From: Streptomyces sp. NBC_00572
Lineage (GTDB): Bacteria; Actinomycetota; Actinomycetes; Streptomycetales; Streptomycetaceae
Reading direction: 5' to 3'
DNA length: 64,000 bases
Assembly (NCBI RefSeq): GCF_026341815.1
Contig: NZ_JAPENX010000001.1
Span: 3,658,001 to 3,722,000 of the forward strand
Shown here: positions 45,800-54,616 of the stretch, piece after piece
Numbering within the stretch: the stretch's first letter is position 1
How the letters are laid out: every line of letters begins with the position of its first letter
Program-made: the position numbers and the translations under genes
The notes under the pieces: generated by a model
Database searches by the model: none
What the model was told of the DNA's origin: nothing
What the model saw: only the letters and a program-made list of their open reading frames with translations

Positions 45800-46512
45800 G
45801 CGACGAGACCGGGGCAGCGACCGGAACCGAGGCGGGGGCGGCGGGCCCGGAGCGCCGGGTGCGAGTGGTGCTCGTCGACGACCACCGGATGTTCCGTACG
45901 GGAGTGCAGGCCGAGATCGGCCGGACCGAGGTCACCGGCGTCGAGGTGGTCGGTGAGGCCGCCGACGTCGACCAGGCGGTCACCGTCATCACGGCGACCC
46001 GCCCCGAGGTCGTCCTCCTCGACGTGCACCTTCCGGGCGGCGGCGGGGTCGAGGTACTGCGCCGCTGCGCGAGCTTGATGAGCGCGGCGGAGGACTCGGT
46101 CCGCTTCCTCGCCCTGTCCGTCTCGGACGCGGCCGAGGACGTCATCGGGGTGATCCGGGGCGGTGCCCGGGGCTATGTCACCAAGACGATCACCGGTACC
46201 GACCTGGTCGACTCGATCTTCCGGGTCCAGGAGGGCGACGCCGTCTTCTCGCCCCGGCTCGCCGGATTCGTCCTGGACGCCTTCGCGTCGACGGACGCGC
46301 CGCCGGTGGACGAGGACATGGACCGGCTGACCCAGCGGGAGCGGGAGGTGCTGCGACTGATCGCCCGGGGGTACGCGTACAAGGAGATCGCCAAGCAGCT
46401 CTACATCTCGGTGAAGACGGTCGAGTCGCACGTCTCGGCGGTGCTGCGGAAGCTCCAGCTCTCCAACCGCCACGAGCTGACCCGCTGGGCCACGGCCCGC
46501 CGCCTGGTCTGA
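45796..46512 (+). CDS. LuxR/NarL-family response regulator (EsrR-like)
   Basis: The 238-residue regulator has a receiver domain (VRVVLVDDHRMFRTGVQAEIG near residue 22; phospho-acceptor Asp in EVVLLDVHLPGGGG; Lys in YVTKTITGTDL). Its C-terminal helix-turn-helix is LTQREREVLRLIARGYAYKEIAKQLYISVKTVESHV. It is translationally coupled to the PspC kinase (ATGA overlap) and is its cognate partner. The divergent PspC operon is a likely target, as in EsrISR. Confidence 0.94.
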   Translation: MSDETGAATGTEAGAAGPERRVRVVLVDDHRMFRTGVQAEIGRTEVTGVEVVGEAADVDQAVTVITATRPEVVLLDVHLPGGGGVEVLRRCASLMSAAEDSVRFLALSVSDAAEDVIGVIRGGARGYVTKTITGTDLVDSIFRVQEGDAVFSPRLAGFVLDAFASTDAPPVDEDMDRLTQREREVLRLIARGYAYKEIAKQLYISVKTVESHVSAVLRKLQLSNRHELTRWATARRLV

Positions 46513-46575
46513 GCGGCCTGCGAGACGGCCCCGACCAGGCGGCCCGGCGACGGGGCTGGTCCGGGGCGGGCCCCG

Positions 46576-47703
46576 TCATCCCACCCGGGTCGCGCCCGCG
46601 AACGGCATCTCGTCGATGGGGGCTACCCGCACCGGGGCGCCGGGGCGGGGGGCGTGGATCATCTGGCCGCCGCCGATGTAGAGCCCGACGTGGCTGATGC
46701 CGGAGTAGAAGAAGATCAGGTCGCCGGGGGCGAGCTGGGACCGGGAGACGCGCCGGCCGGCGTTGATCTGGGTGTACGTGGTGCGCGGCAGGGAGACACC
46801 GGCCGCGCGCCAGGCGGCCTGGGTCAGGCCCGAGCAGTCGTACGCGGAGGGACCCGTCGCCCCCCACACGTACGGCTTGCCGAGCTGGGCGTGGGCGAAG
46901 GAGACGGCCTGGGCGGCCCGTGCGTTCGGGGCGGTGACCGGCCCGCGGTCGCCGCCCGAGGAGCGGTCGGCCCGCGTTGTGGCGGTGGCGGCGGTGGCCG
47001 TACCGCCGGTGCCGCTGGTCCCGGCCGTGGTGCCTGAGCCGTCACGGTCCGAGCCGTCGCGGCCCGCCTCGGCCGCTTCGTACCGGGCCCGTTCCTCCGC
47101 GGTGAGCCGGGCGAGCAGGGTCCGTGCCGCCTGGAGCTTGCCCAGCACGGCCGCCTTCTGTCGCCGCAGCTCCGTCTCGTGCCCGCGCAGCGCGTCCAGG
47201 CGTCCCGTCGACTCGGCGCGCAGCTGCCGGACCGCGGCGAGCTCGCGCCGTACCGCGCTGACGGCGGCCGCCTGCCGGTCCGCGGCCTTCTCGGCGAGCG
47301 CGGCCCGCTCCAGGTACCGGTCGGGGTCCGAGGTGAGGGCGAGCTGTACGGCGGGGTCGAGTCCGCCGGAGCGGTACTGGGCGGCGGCCATGGCCCCGAG
47401 CCCGTCCCTCGCGGTGTTGAGCCGCTGGGTCCTGCGGGCGGCCTCGTCGCGCAGCCGCTCGAACGCGGCGCGGGCCTCGTCCGCCTTCTCCTTCGCCCCG
47501 TTGTACCGCTCGGTCGCGACCTCGGCCTCCTCGTAGAGCCGGTCGACCTTCTCCTTGACCTGGGCGGTGGTGGGGCGGGGTTCCGCGTGCCCGGACCCCT
47601 CGAAAAGCGTCGCGGTCGCGGCGGAGGCGAGGGCGAGGGTGGCGGCGGTGCGGCCCGCCTGACCACCGAGGGGGGACTGCTTGGGTTTTCGGTGTGCTGC
47701 CAC
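46576..47703 (-). CDS. Secreted NlpC/P60 cell-wall endopeptidase
   Basis: The 375-residue protein has a signal peptide (RTAATLALASAATATLFEGSGHA). A long coiled coil spans residues about 45-200 (repeated Lys/Glu/Arg/Ala heptads), then a Gly/Thr/Ser-rich linker, then an NlpC/P60 domain at residues about 258-375. The catalytic Cys is in YDCSGLTQAAWRAAG and the His in HVGLYIGGG. Such enzymes cut the D-Glu to diamino-acid bond of peptidoglycan stem peptides; the coiled coil often autoinhibits or recruits partners, as in RipA. The GTG start at 47703 begins the signal peptide. The 342-base upstream region is full of inverted repeats. Confidence 0.92.
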   Translation of the reverse strand: MAAHRKPKQSPLGGQAGRTAATLALASAATATLFEGSGHAEPRPTTAQVKEKVDRLYEEAEVATERYNGAKEKADEARAAFERLRDEAARRTQRLNTARDGLGAMAAAQYRSGGLDPAVQLALTSDPDRYLERAALAEKAADRQAAAVSAVRRELAAVRQLRAESTGRLDALRGHETELRRQKAAVLGKLQAARTLLARLTAEERARYEAAEAGRDGSDRDGSGTTAGTSGTGGTATAATATTRADRSSGGDRGPVTAPNARAAQAVSFAHAQLGKPYVWGATGPSAYDCSGLTQAAWRAAGVSLPRTTYTQINAGRRVSRSQLAPGDLIFFYSGISHVGLYIGGGQMIHAPRPGAPVRVAPIDEMPFAGATRVG

Positions 47704-48045
47704 GAGGGCGGGTCACATCCTCTGTCCGAGGGGCGGGCCCGCCGGGCCGACGACGGGCCGTCACAGGGGAGACGGCCCGTCGCCGGATTTTCTCGGCGGG
47801 GGTGACCGACAACCGCCGGATCGCCGGCGGTGGTGGGGAGCCGGTCACCTGCTCCAGGACGCTAAACCTGGGGTCACCGCCGGGCGGTGGGATGACCGCT
47901 ATTGGTGACAGTTGACGGTCGCCGACCGATGTCTTTCGCCCGGAGTGACGGGCCCGGGGGCTTTCCGGTGATCGTCCGACCGAAGTGACGGAGCGGGTGG
48001 ACCCGGCCGGAGGGCGGTGCTAGGGCCCCGGTTAGGCTCCGGCCC
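47704..48045. other. Structured region between NlpC/P60 and small membrane-protein genes
   Basis: Several inverted repeats are packed here: a perfect 12-bp hairpin (47751-47762 with 47771-47782), CGCCG/CGGCG (47781-47798), a nested pair GGTGACCG/CGGTCACC (47801-47849) enclosing ACCGCCGG/CCGGCGGT, and CCAGG/CCTGG (47854-47871). As the leader of the minus-strand hydrolase gene it could be a regulatory RNA. The conserved bases of the c-di-AMP (ydaO) riboswitch were not found. On the plus strand a TAGGCT element lies seven bases before the ATG of the 48046 gene. Confidence 0.5.
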
Positions 48046-48399
48046 ATGGACGTACTCATCAATGTCTTCGTCGCCCTGCACATCATCGGTATCGCCTCCC
48101 TGCTGGGCGGATTCCTCACCCAGATGAAGGCGATGGGGGCCGGTACGGCCCGCTTCAGTCCCGCCATGCTGCACGGCGCGCTGACCATGCTGGTCACCGG
48201 CATCGCTCTGGTCGGCCTGAACCAGGCGGACGACCAGAGCGTCAACAACCTCAAGATCGGCATCAAGCTCGGGATCCTCGTCGTGATCCTCGGCCTGGTC
48301 TACGTGAAGCGCGACGAGGAGAAGGTCGACAAGGGTCTCTTCGCCGCCGTCGGTGGTCTGACCATGGCGAACATCTTCATCGCGACCCTCTGGACGTGA
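48046..48399 (+). CDS. Small integral membrane protein
   Basis: The 117-residue protein has four hydrophobic segments (VLINVFVALHIIGIASLLGGFL, MLHGALTMLVTGIALVGL, IGIKLGILVVILGLVYV and LFAAVGGLTMANIFIATLW). It has a short Asp/Lys-rich loop between helices 3 and 4. It resembles conserved actinobacterial membrane proteins without known function. A TAGGCT element seven bases before the ATG suggests a leaderless transcript. Confidence 0.82.
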   Translation: MDVLINVFVALHIIGIASLLGGFLTQMKAMGAGTARFSPAMLHGALTMLVTGIALVGLNQADDQSVNNLKIGIKLGILVVILGLVYVKRDEEKVDKGLFAAVGGLTMANIFIATLWT

Positions 48400-48535
48400 C
48401 CCTCTGGAGCTGACCCGCGACCCTTCCGGGAACGGGTCCGGACCCGTGGGTGTGACCGGTTCCGCAGGCCGCCGAGGAAGGCGGGTCCCGAAGGCGGGCC
48501 CGGATGTCGGTGGGGCGTCCTAGACTCGTGAGGCG

Positions 48536-50986
48536 ATGAGCAGCCTCTTTGACGACAGCTTCCTGGCCGGCCTCCAGAACCACTCCTCGGAGGAGCCCCC
48601 GCCCCACCCCGAGGACGACGAGCACGGCTCCCCGGCCGTGGAGGACGTCCCGCACGACCTCTTCGGGGAGCACTTCGACGTGCCTCCGCCCGCCCGGGAC
48701 ACGCACTACCGCGACGGCGCCCCCCGCCCCGTCGTGGACACCGCCGCGCTCCTGGACGGGCTGAACGAGCAGCAGCGTGCCGCCGTCGTCCACACCGACA
48801 CCCCGCTGCTCATCGTCGCCGGCGCGGGATCCGGCAAGACCCGGGTGCTCACCCACCGCATCGCCCACCTCCTGGGCTCACGGCACGTGCACCCCGGCCA
48901 GATACTGGCGATCACCTTCACCAACAAGGCCGCCGGCGAGATGAAGGAGCGCGTCGAGCAGCTCGTCGGGCCGCGCGCCAACGCGATGTGGGTGATGACC
49001 TTCCACAGCGCGTGCGTCCGCATCCTGCGCCGCGAGTCGAAGAGGCTCGGCTTCACCTCCTCCTTCTCGATCTACGACGCCGCCGACTCCAAGCGGCTGA
49101 TGTCCCTGGTCTGCCGAGACCTGGACCTCGACCCGAAGAAGTTCCCGCCGAAGTCGTTCAGCGCCAAGATCTCGAACCTCAAGAACGAGCTGATCGACGA
49201 GGAGAGCTTCGCCGACCAGGCCGTCGACGGCTTCGAGAAGACGCTCGCCGAGGCGTACCGGATGTACCAGGCGCGGCTGCGCGAGGCCAACGCCCTGGAC
49301 TTCGACGACATCATCATGACGACGGTCCATCTGCTGCAGGCGTTCCCCGACGTCGCCGAGCACTACCGCCGCCGCTTCCGCCACGTGCTCGTCGACGAGT
49401 ACCAGGACACCAACCACGCCCAGTACACCCTCGTGCGGGAGCTCGTCGGCACCGGCTACGAGGACCTCGGCCCGGCCGAGCTGTGCGTCGTCGGTGACGC
49501 CGACCAGTCGATCTACGCCTTCCGCGGCGCGACCATCCGCAACATCCTCCAGTTCGAGGAGGACTACCCGGACGCGACGACGATCCTCCTGGAGCAGAAC
49601 TACCGCTCCACGCAGACGATCCTCTCCGCGGCGAACGCCGTCATCGAGCGCAACGAGTCCCGCCGCCCCAAGAACCTCTGGACGAACGCGGGCGCCGGTT
49701 CGCAGATCACCGGCTACGTCGCCGACACCGAGCACGACGAGGCCCAGTTCGTCGCCGACGAGATCGACCGGCTCACGGACGCGGGCGAGGCCAAGGCCGG
49801 GGACGTCGCCGTCTTCTACCGGACCAACGCCCAGTCCCGTGTCTTCGAAGAGATCTTCATCCGCGTCGGACTGCCCTACAAGGTCGTCGGCGGCGTGCGC
49901 TTCTACGAGCGCAAGGAGGTCCGGGACGTCCTCGCGTACCTGCGCGTCCTCGCCAACCCCGAGGACAACGTCCCGCTGCGCCGCATCCTCAACGTCCCCA
50001 AGCGGGGCATCGGCGAGCGCGCCGAGGCGATGATCGACGCCCTCTCGCTGCGCGAGAAGATCACCTTCCCGCAGGCCCTCAAGCGGGTCGACGAGGCGTA
50101 CGGCATGGCCGCGCGCTCGGCGAACGCCGTCAAGCGCTTCAACGCGCTGATGGACGAGCTGCGTACCGTCGTCGAGTCCGGCGCGGGCCCCGCCGTCGTC
50201 CTGGAGGCCGTGCTGGAGCGCACCGGCTATCTGGCCGAGCTCCAGGCCTCGACCGACCCACAGGACGAGACCCGGATCGAGAACCTCCAGGAACTCGCCG
50301 CCGTGGCCCTGGAGTTCGAGCAGGAGCGCGGAGAGGAGCCCGCGACCCTCGCCGAGTTCCTGGAGAAGGTCGCGCTCGTCGCCGACTCCGACCAGATCCC
50401 GGACGAGGCCGAGGAGGGCCGGGGCGTCATCACCCTGATGACCCTGCACACCGCCAAGGGCCTCGAATTCCCGGTCGTGTTCCTGACGGGCATGGAGGAC
50501 GGCGTCTTCCCGCACATGCGCGCCCTCGGCCAGGCGAAGGAGCTGGAGGAGGAGCGGCGCCTCGCGTACGTGGGCATCACGCGCGCGCGTGAGCGGCTCT
50601 ACCTCACGCGCTCGTCGATGCGCAGCGCCTGGGGCCAGCCCTCGTACAACCCGGCCTCGCGCTTCCTGGAGGAGATCCCGCCCGCGTACCTGGAGTGGAA
50701 GCGGACCGGTCCGATGGCGAAGCCCGCCGGGCCGACCTCGGGGATCACCTCCTCGCTCTCCTCGTCCCGCTCGCGCTCCGGCCCCTCGGGCTTCGCCACC
50801 CGGCGTGCCGGGGAGAAGCCGGTGATCTCCCTGCAGATCGGCGACCGGGTCACGCACGACCAGTTCGGCCTCGGCACGGTCATGACCGTGACCGGTGCGG
50901 GCGCGGACGCCCAGGCGACGATCGACTTCGGCGACGCGAAGCCGAAGCGGCTGCTGCTGCGGTACGCGCCGGTCGAGAAGCTGTAG
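48536..50986 (+). CDS. pcrA: ATP-dependent DNA helicase PcrA/UvrD
   Basis: The 816-residue superfamily 1A helicase unwinds DNA 3' to 5' in repair and removes stalled RecA or RNA polymerase. Residues 1-75 form an acidic/Pro-rich extension. The helicase core starts with LLDGLNEQQRAAVVHTDTPLLIVAGAGSGKTRVLTHRI, followed by VLVDEYQDTNHAQ, VGDADQSIYAFRGA, LEQNYRSTQTIL and the motif VI region VGITRARERLYLTRSS. The C-terminal tudor-like domain (ISLQIGDRVTHDQFGLGTVM...) contacts RNA polymerase in known PcrA proteins. All motifs are intact. Confidence 0.95.
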   Translation: MSSLFDDSFLAGLQNHSSEEPPPHPEDDEHGSPAVEDVPHDLFGEHFDVPPPARDTHYRDGAPRPVVDTAALLDGLNEQQRAAVVHTDTPLLIVAGAGSGKTRVLTHRIAHLLGSRHVHPGQILAITFTNKAAGEMKERVEQLVGPRANAMWVMTFHSACVRILRRESKRLGFTSSFSIYDAADSKRLMSLVCRDLDLDPKKFPPKSFSAKISNLKNELIDEESFADQAVDGFEKTLAEAYRMYQARLREANALDFDDIIMTTVHLLQAFPDVAEHYRRRFRHVLVDEYQDTNHAQYTLVRELVGTGYEDLGPAELCVVGDADQSIYAFRGATIRNILQFEEDYPDATTILLEQNYRSTQTILSAANAVIERNESRRPKNLWTNAGAGSQITGYVADTEHDEAQFVADEIDRLTDAGEAKAGDVAVFYRTNAQSRVFEEIFIRVGLPYKVVGGVRFYERKEVRDVLAYLRVLANPEDNVPLRRILNVPKRGIGERAEAMIDALSLREKITFPQALKRVDEAYGMAARSANAVKRFNALMDELRTVVESGAGPAVVLEAVLERTGYLAELQASTDPQDETRIENLQELAAVALEFEQERGEEPATLAEFLEKVALVADSDQIPDEAEEGRGVITLMTLHTAKGLEFPVVFLTGMEDGVFPHMRALGQAKELEEERRLAYVGITRARERLYLTRSSMRSAWGQPSYNPASRFLEEIPPAYLEWKRTGPMAKPAGPTSGITSSLSSSRSRSGPSGFATRRAGEKPVISLQIGDRVTHDQFGLGTVMTVTGAGADAQATIDFGDAKPKRLLLRYAPVEKL

Positions 50987-51001
50987 CCGCGGAGACGGCG
51001 T

Positions 51002-51044
51002 ACGAGAGCGGGCCCCGGCCGAAGAAGCCGGGGCCCGCTCTCGT
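51002..51044. terminator. Perfect 18-bp bidirectional terminator
   Basis: ACGAGAGCGGGCCCCGGC (51002-51019) pairs with its exact complement (51027-51044) around a seven-base loop. It lies between the convergent pcrA and M23 peptidase genes. Confidence 0.88.
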
Positions 51045-51066
51045 CAGTGAGAGATGAGGGGTGAGG

Positions 51067-52770
51067 TCAGCTGGTCGGGTCGAGACCGTGGCTGCGCAGC
51101 CAGGCCAGCGGGTCGATCGCGTAACCGCCGCCCGGCCGGACCTCGAAGTGCAGGTGCGGGCCGGTGGAGTTGCCGGTGTCGCCGGAGTACGCGATGACGT
51201 CGCCGGCCTTCACCTGGCCGTAGCGGATCTTGGCGCTGCTGAGGTGGCAGTACCAGGTCTCGGTGCCGTCCGGGGCCGTCAGGATCACCATGTTGCCGTA
51301 GGCGCTGTTGATCTGGGTGCGGATGGTGCCGTCCGTCGCGGCCATCACGGGGGTGCCGGGCTGCACGGGGAAGTCGATGCCGGTGTGCACGGACATCCAG
51401 TTGACGCCGGACTGGCCGAAGCGCGCGCTGAGCCGGTGGAGTTCCACCGGCAGCATGAACTTGGGACGCAGCGCCTCCTTGCGGGCCGCCTCCTCCTCGC
51501 GCTTCTTCTTGTCGGCCGCCTGACGGGCCTTGAGGTCGATGCGTTCCTGGGTGCGGCTGGCGCGGTCGCCGAAGTCGCGGGCGTCGGCGCTGAGCGCGGC
51601 GAGCTGCGTGTCGAGCGCGTTGTTGGCGGCGACCTGCTTGACGGAGGACGGGTCGGCGGCGGCGAGCGCGGTCGTGTCGTCCTTCTTCCCGCTGTCCCCG
51701 CCGGGTCCGGCGAGCCCGCCGACGGAGGCGGCGGCGATGCCGGCGACTCCCATGACGCAGGCGGAGGGGACGGCGACGGTCAGCAGTGCGGACCGCTTGG
51801 CGGGGGTACGGCGACGGCCGCGGCTGCCGGCGGAGGAGCGGCGCACGGGGCGGCCGGCGACGGGGGAGTCGGTACGGACCTCGACGGCGGGCTGGTCGTC
51901 GAGGTCGTCGGCGCGGACGTCGTGACGGTCGTCGATGTCACCGTCGCGGTCGTGTTCGTCGAGGCCGGCGTCGACGTCGTGGGCGGGCTCGGTGTCGTCC
52001 GGGTCCGCGGGGGCCTCGGCGGTGGCCGCCTCGGTCTCGGGGACGTACTCGAACGCGAACTCCGCGGTGTGCTCGGGGCCCGGGGTGTACTGCTGGGGGA
52101 CGACCGGCTCGGCGTCGGGGGCCGCCTGGTTCCACGCGGTCGCGTCGTAGGCGCCGGTGTCGGTCGCGAAGGCGGGGGCGGCCCACTGGCCGGTGGCGTC
52201 GTAGGCCTCGTAGCCGTACGCCCCCTGGGCGGCGTAGGCGCCGGAGTGGAGGGTCTCGTACTGGCCGGTGTGCTGGGCCTCGGTCCAGGCGGAGGCGTCC
52301 CACTGGCCGGTGGTGTCGTACGAGGGGGCGGCCTGGTACTGCGCGGCGGCGTCGTACGGGGGGGTCGTGTCGTACTGACCGGTGGTGCCGTACTGCGCGG
52401 CCGTCGTGTCGTACTGACCGGTCGTCGTCTCGTACTGACCGGCCGAGGTCGCGTACGTGCCGGTGGTGTCGTAGGCGCCGGAGGTGTTCCACTGCCCGGT
52501 GGTGTCCCACTGGCCGGTCGTGTCGTACTGACCGGTGGTGCCGTACTGCCCCGTCGCGTCGTACTGCGTGCCCGAGGTGTCGTACTGCGTGGTGTCGTAC
52601 AACCCCGTCGTCGCGTACGCGCCCGTGGCGTCGTACCCGCCGAGATTCCACTGTCCGCTGTGGTCGGCCTGACCGTCGGCGTAGGCGCCGAAGAGGGGGT
52701 CGGTGGCGAAGCTGCCGGTGGAGTGGGCGCCGTCTCCGGCGTACCCGGCGTGGGGGTGCTGGTCGTTCAC
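51067..52770 (-). CDS. Membrane-anchored M23 peptidase with long Tyr/Gln/Asp/Thr repeat region
   Basis: The 567-residue protein has three parts. Residues about 40-215 are degenerate YDTTGQ/WDTTGQ/YATT units. An acidic stretch (residues about 225-290) and a basic anchor follow, with one transmembrane helix near 325-350 (LLTVAVPSACVMGVAGIAAASV). Outside are a coiled coil (residues about 380-430) and an M23 domain (about 440-567) with the zinc ligands in HTGID and HLHFEV intact. M23 enzymes cut peptidoglycan cross-bridges or activate amidases. The repeat part is thus predicted to lie in the cytoplasm. The GTG at 52770 was chosen over the TTG directly before it. A TTGTCG/TACAGT promoter lies upstream. 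Confidence 0.88.
   Translation of the reverse strand: MNDQHPHAGYAGDGAHSTGSFATDPLFGAYADGQADHSGQWNLGGYDATGAYATTGLYDTTQYDTSGTQYDATGQYGTTGQYDTTGQWDTTGQWNTSGAYDTTGTYATSAGQYETTTGQYDTTAAQYGTTGQYDTTPPYDAAAQYQAAPSYDTTGQWDASAWTEAQHTGQYETLHSGAYAAQGAYGYEAYDATGQWAAPAFATDTGAYDATAWNQAAPDAEPVVPQQYTPGPEHTAEFAFEYVPETEAATAEAPADPDDTEPAHDVDAGLDEHDRDGDIDDRHDVRADDLDDQPAVEVRTDSPVAGRPVRRSSAGSRGRRRTPAKRSALLTVAVPSACVMGVAGIAAASVGGLAGPGGDSGKKDDTTALAAADPSSVKQVAANNALDTQLAALSADARDFGDRASRTQERIDLKARQAADKKKREEEAARKEALRPKFMLPVELHRLSARFGQSGVNWMSVHTGIDFPVQPGTPVMAATDGTIRTQINSAYGNMVILTAPDGTETWYCHLSSAKIRYGQVKAGDVIAYSGDTGNSTGPHLHFEVRPGGGYAIDPLAWLRSHGLDPTS
52125..52647. repeat. Coding repeats of a TCGTACTGACCGGT-type unit
   Basis: About fifteen degenerate copies of a short unit (plus strand GTCGTACTGACCGGTGGT and variants) encode the YDTTGQ-type repeats in the N-terminus of the M23 peptidase. 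Copies are most regular between 52370 and 52600. Confidence 0.85.
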
Positions 52771-52850
52771 CAACGTCTCTCTCGCCTCGGCAGCAGGACC
52801 ATTCCGGGGCGGGCCCGACGAGGGGTGTCCCGGGGGTAAGCAGTGGCGCG

Positions 52851-52880
52851 ACTGTACCCGGCGGTATGCGCAGCCGACAA
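52851..52880 (-). promoter_or_regulatory. Promoter of the M23 peptidase gene
   Basis: On the minus strand TTGTCG (52880-52875) and TACAGT (52856-52851) are separated by 18 bases, close to the consensus of the principal sigma factor HrdB. Transcription would start near 52844, about 75 bases before the start codon. Confidence 0.6.
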
Positions 52881-52993
52881 TCTTCGGAGGGGTTGGAGCC
52901 CGTAGGAAACGGGCAATCGGCCGTGTTTCGCCAGCTCACGGAGGGAGCCTTGGCCTTGTGTTCGAGGAACGTTCGAAGAACGGCCTCGGAGTG

Positions 52994-53785
52994 TCATGCC
53001 ACGGAGGTCGCGCCCGGCTCTTCCTCGTGCGCTCCCGGGGCCTCCGACCCGCCCGCGTCGAGCGCCTCCCGGACCCCGACGGCCACCGTGGGGTGCACGG
53101 GAAGCGCGAGATGACCGATTCCGCTGACCCGGACGTTGTGCACGGACAGGTCGGGGTGGTCCAGACGGGCCGTCTCCACCGGCACCATGATCTGGTCGAG
53201 ATCGCTCCAGAAACTCACGAACCTGGTCCGGCAGCCGGGCGAGGGCCCGGCGAGCTCCTGCAGCACCTCCGAACCGGGCCGCATCTGCCGGACCAGCGGA
53301 TGCGCGTCGGCCAGCGGGGCGATGCTCGTGCCGGAGTGCGGGGTGCCGAGCGTGACCAGGGTGCGCACCTTGGTGTCACCGCCCAGACGCTGTACGTAAT
53401 AACGGGCGATGAGCCCGCCCAGGCTGTGTCCGACGATGTCGACCTCGGCGTGTCCCGTACGGGCGCGGATCTCGTCCACCCGGCGGCCGAGCAGCTCGGC
53501 GGCGGCCCGCAGGTCGCAGGTGAGCGGTGAGTAGTTGAGCGACTCCACGCAGCCACGACCGCTGCGGACGAGGGAGCGGCGCAGCAGGACGAAGACCGAG
53601 CGGTTGTCCACGAAGCCGTGCAGGAGGACGACCGGGCGCCGGCCCGGGGTGACCTCCGACGGGGGAGCGGCGGGCGCAAGGCGCTCGGCCACGATCCCCG
53701 ACGGGTACAGGACGAGATGTCCGGTGAGGATCGCGAGCTCCAGGGCGGTGGCCTTCATCAGGGTGGTGACCTTGGTGAGCTCCAT
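52994..53785 (-). CDS. Alpha/beta-hydrolase, triacylglycerol lipase-like esterase
   Basis: The 263-residue protein has an N-terminal hydrophobic anchor ([17 protein letters not shown]). The hydrolase core contains [14 protein letters not shown] for the oxyanion hole, the nucleophile Ser in [14 protein letters not shown], and a late His in [11 protein letters not shown]. The lid region is short. It probably cleaves acyl esters or lipids at the membrane; the substrate is unknown. The ATG at 53785 gives the compact family start [16 protein letters not shown]. The upstream frame is a run of Arg/Pro codons and not coding. Confidence 0.87.
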   Translation of the reverse strand: MELTKVTTLMKATALELAILTGHLVLYPSGIVAERLAPAAPPSEVTPGRRPVVLLHGFVDNRSVFVLLRRSLVRSGRGCVESLNYSPLTCDLRAAAELLGRRVDEIRARTGHAEVDIVGHSLGGLIARYYVQRLGGDTKVRTLVTLGTPHSGTSIAPLADAHPLVRQMRPGSEVLQELAGPSPGCRTRFVSFWSDLDQIMVPVETARLDHPDLSVHNVRVSGIGHLALPVHPTVAVGVREALDAGGSEAPGAHEEEPGATSVA

Positions 53786-54087
53786 GGCCGGCCTCCCGAA
53801 CGGTGCGCGGGGCCGGACGGTACGCCGGTACGCCGCGTCCCCGCGCCGCACGGACGGCGGCACGGGGACGCGGCGACCTCGTCGCGGCTCCCTTTGCTCC
53901 GTGCCCCGCTTGCGGCTGGTGGGCCCAGGAAGAGGGCCCGAAAGCGGGGTACGGCGCAGAGCGAACATGTCCCACGTGTGATTTCCCCCTCGCTGGCCAC
54001 CGCGAAACGGGCGGGTGCGGGATGCTGGCGATAACGTTCGTTCACCTCCCCGGCAAACAGGTGCGGGGGTCGCATGTGGAGGCAGTG
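53786..54087. other. 302-base divergent intergenic region
   Basis: This region separates the lipase and IcmB-like genes. A TAACGT -10-like hexamer (within CGATAACGTTCG, near 54031) could drive the IcmB gene. No coding frame, strong hairpin or repeat was recognised in the rest. Confidence 0.4.
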
Positions 54088-54495
54088 ATGGGTGTGACCG
54101 GTCCGATCCGCGTGGTGGTAGCCAAGCCGGGTCTCGACGGCCACGATCGCGGGGCCAAGGTGATCGCGCGGGCACTCCGCGACGCCGGTATGGAGGTCAT
54201 CTACACCGGACTCCACCAGACGCCCGAGCAGATCGTCGACACCGCGATCCAGGAGGACGCCGACGCGATCGGTCTCTCGATCCTCTCGGGCGCGCACAAC
54301 ACGCTGTTCGTGAAGGTCCTGGAGCTCCTCAAGGACCGCGACGCGGAGGACATCAAGGTCTTCGGCGGCGGCATCATCCCGGACGGGGACATCGCGCCTC
54401 TGAAGGAGAAGGGCGTGGCGGAGATCTTCACGCCGGGCGCGACGACGACGTCCATCGTCGACTGGGTGAACGCGAACGTGCGCGTGGCCGCGTAA
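54088..54495 (+). CDS. icmB: Cobalamin-binding small subunit of an acyl-CoA mutase (IcmB-like)
   Basis: The 135-residue protein is a stand-alone B12-binding domain with the DxHxxG motif in [13 protein letters not shown] and the later [12 protein letters not shown] and [14 protein letters not shown] blocks. It is very similar to the small subunit of isobutyryl-CoA mutase, which isomerises isobutyryl-CoA and n-butyryl-CoA with a large IcmA subunit. No large-subunit gene is in the window, so the partner is encoded elsewhere. The ATG at 54088 ([15 protein letters not shown]) matches the known family start and has GGAGG five bases upstream; the longer frame is not needed. Confidence 0.92.
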   Translation: MGVTGPIRVVVAKPGLDGHDRGAKVIARALRDAGMEVIYTGLHQTPEQIVDTAIQEDADAIGLSILSGAHNTLFVKVLELLKDRDAEDIKVFGGGIIPDGDIAPLKEKGVAEIFTPGATTTSIVDWVNANVRVAA

Positions 54496-54616
54496 TCCGG
54501 TTCGTCCACCTCATGCCGTCAGAGCCCTCCTTTCGGGGAGGGTCCTTCGGTGTGCCGTGGGGCGGCCGGTCCACCTTGTCCACCCGGCCCGCCCGGTCCA
54601 CGGTTGTCCACCCGGT

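Noticed and set aside
47704..48045. c-di-AMP (ydaO) riboswitch before the NlpC/P60 gene
   Set aside because: The conserved GGGGGA(A/C)C, GGGTGAA and CCGAATCCG-type segments were not found in order, despite the many hairpins.
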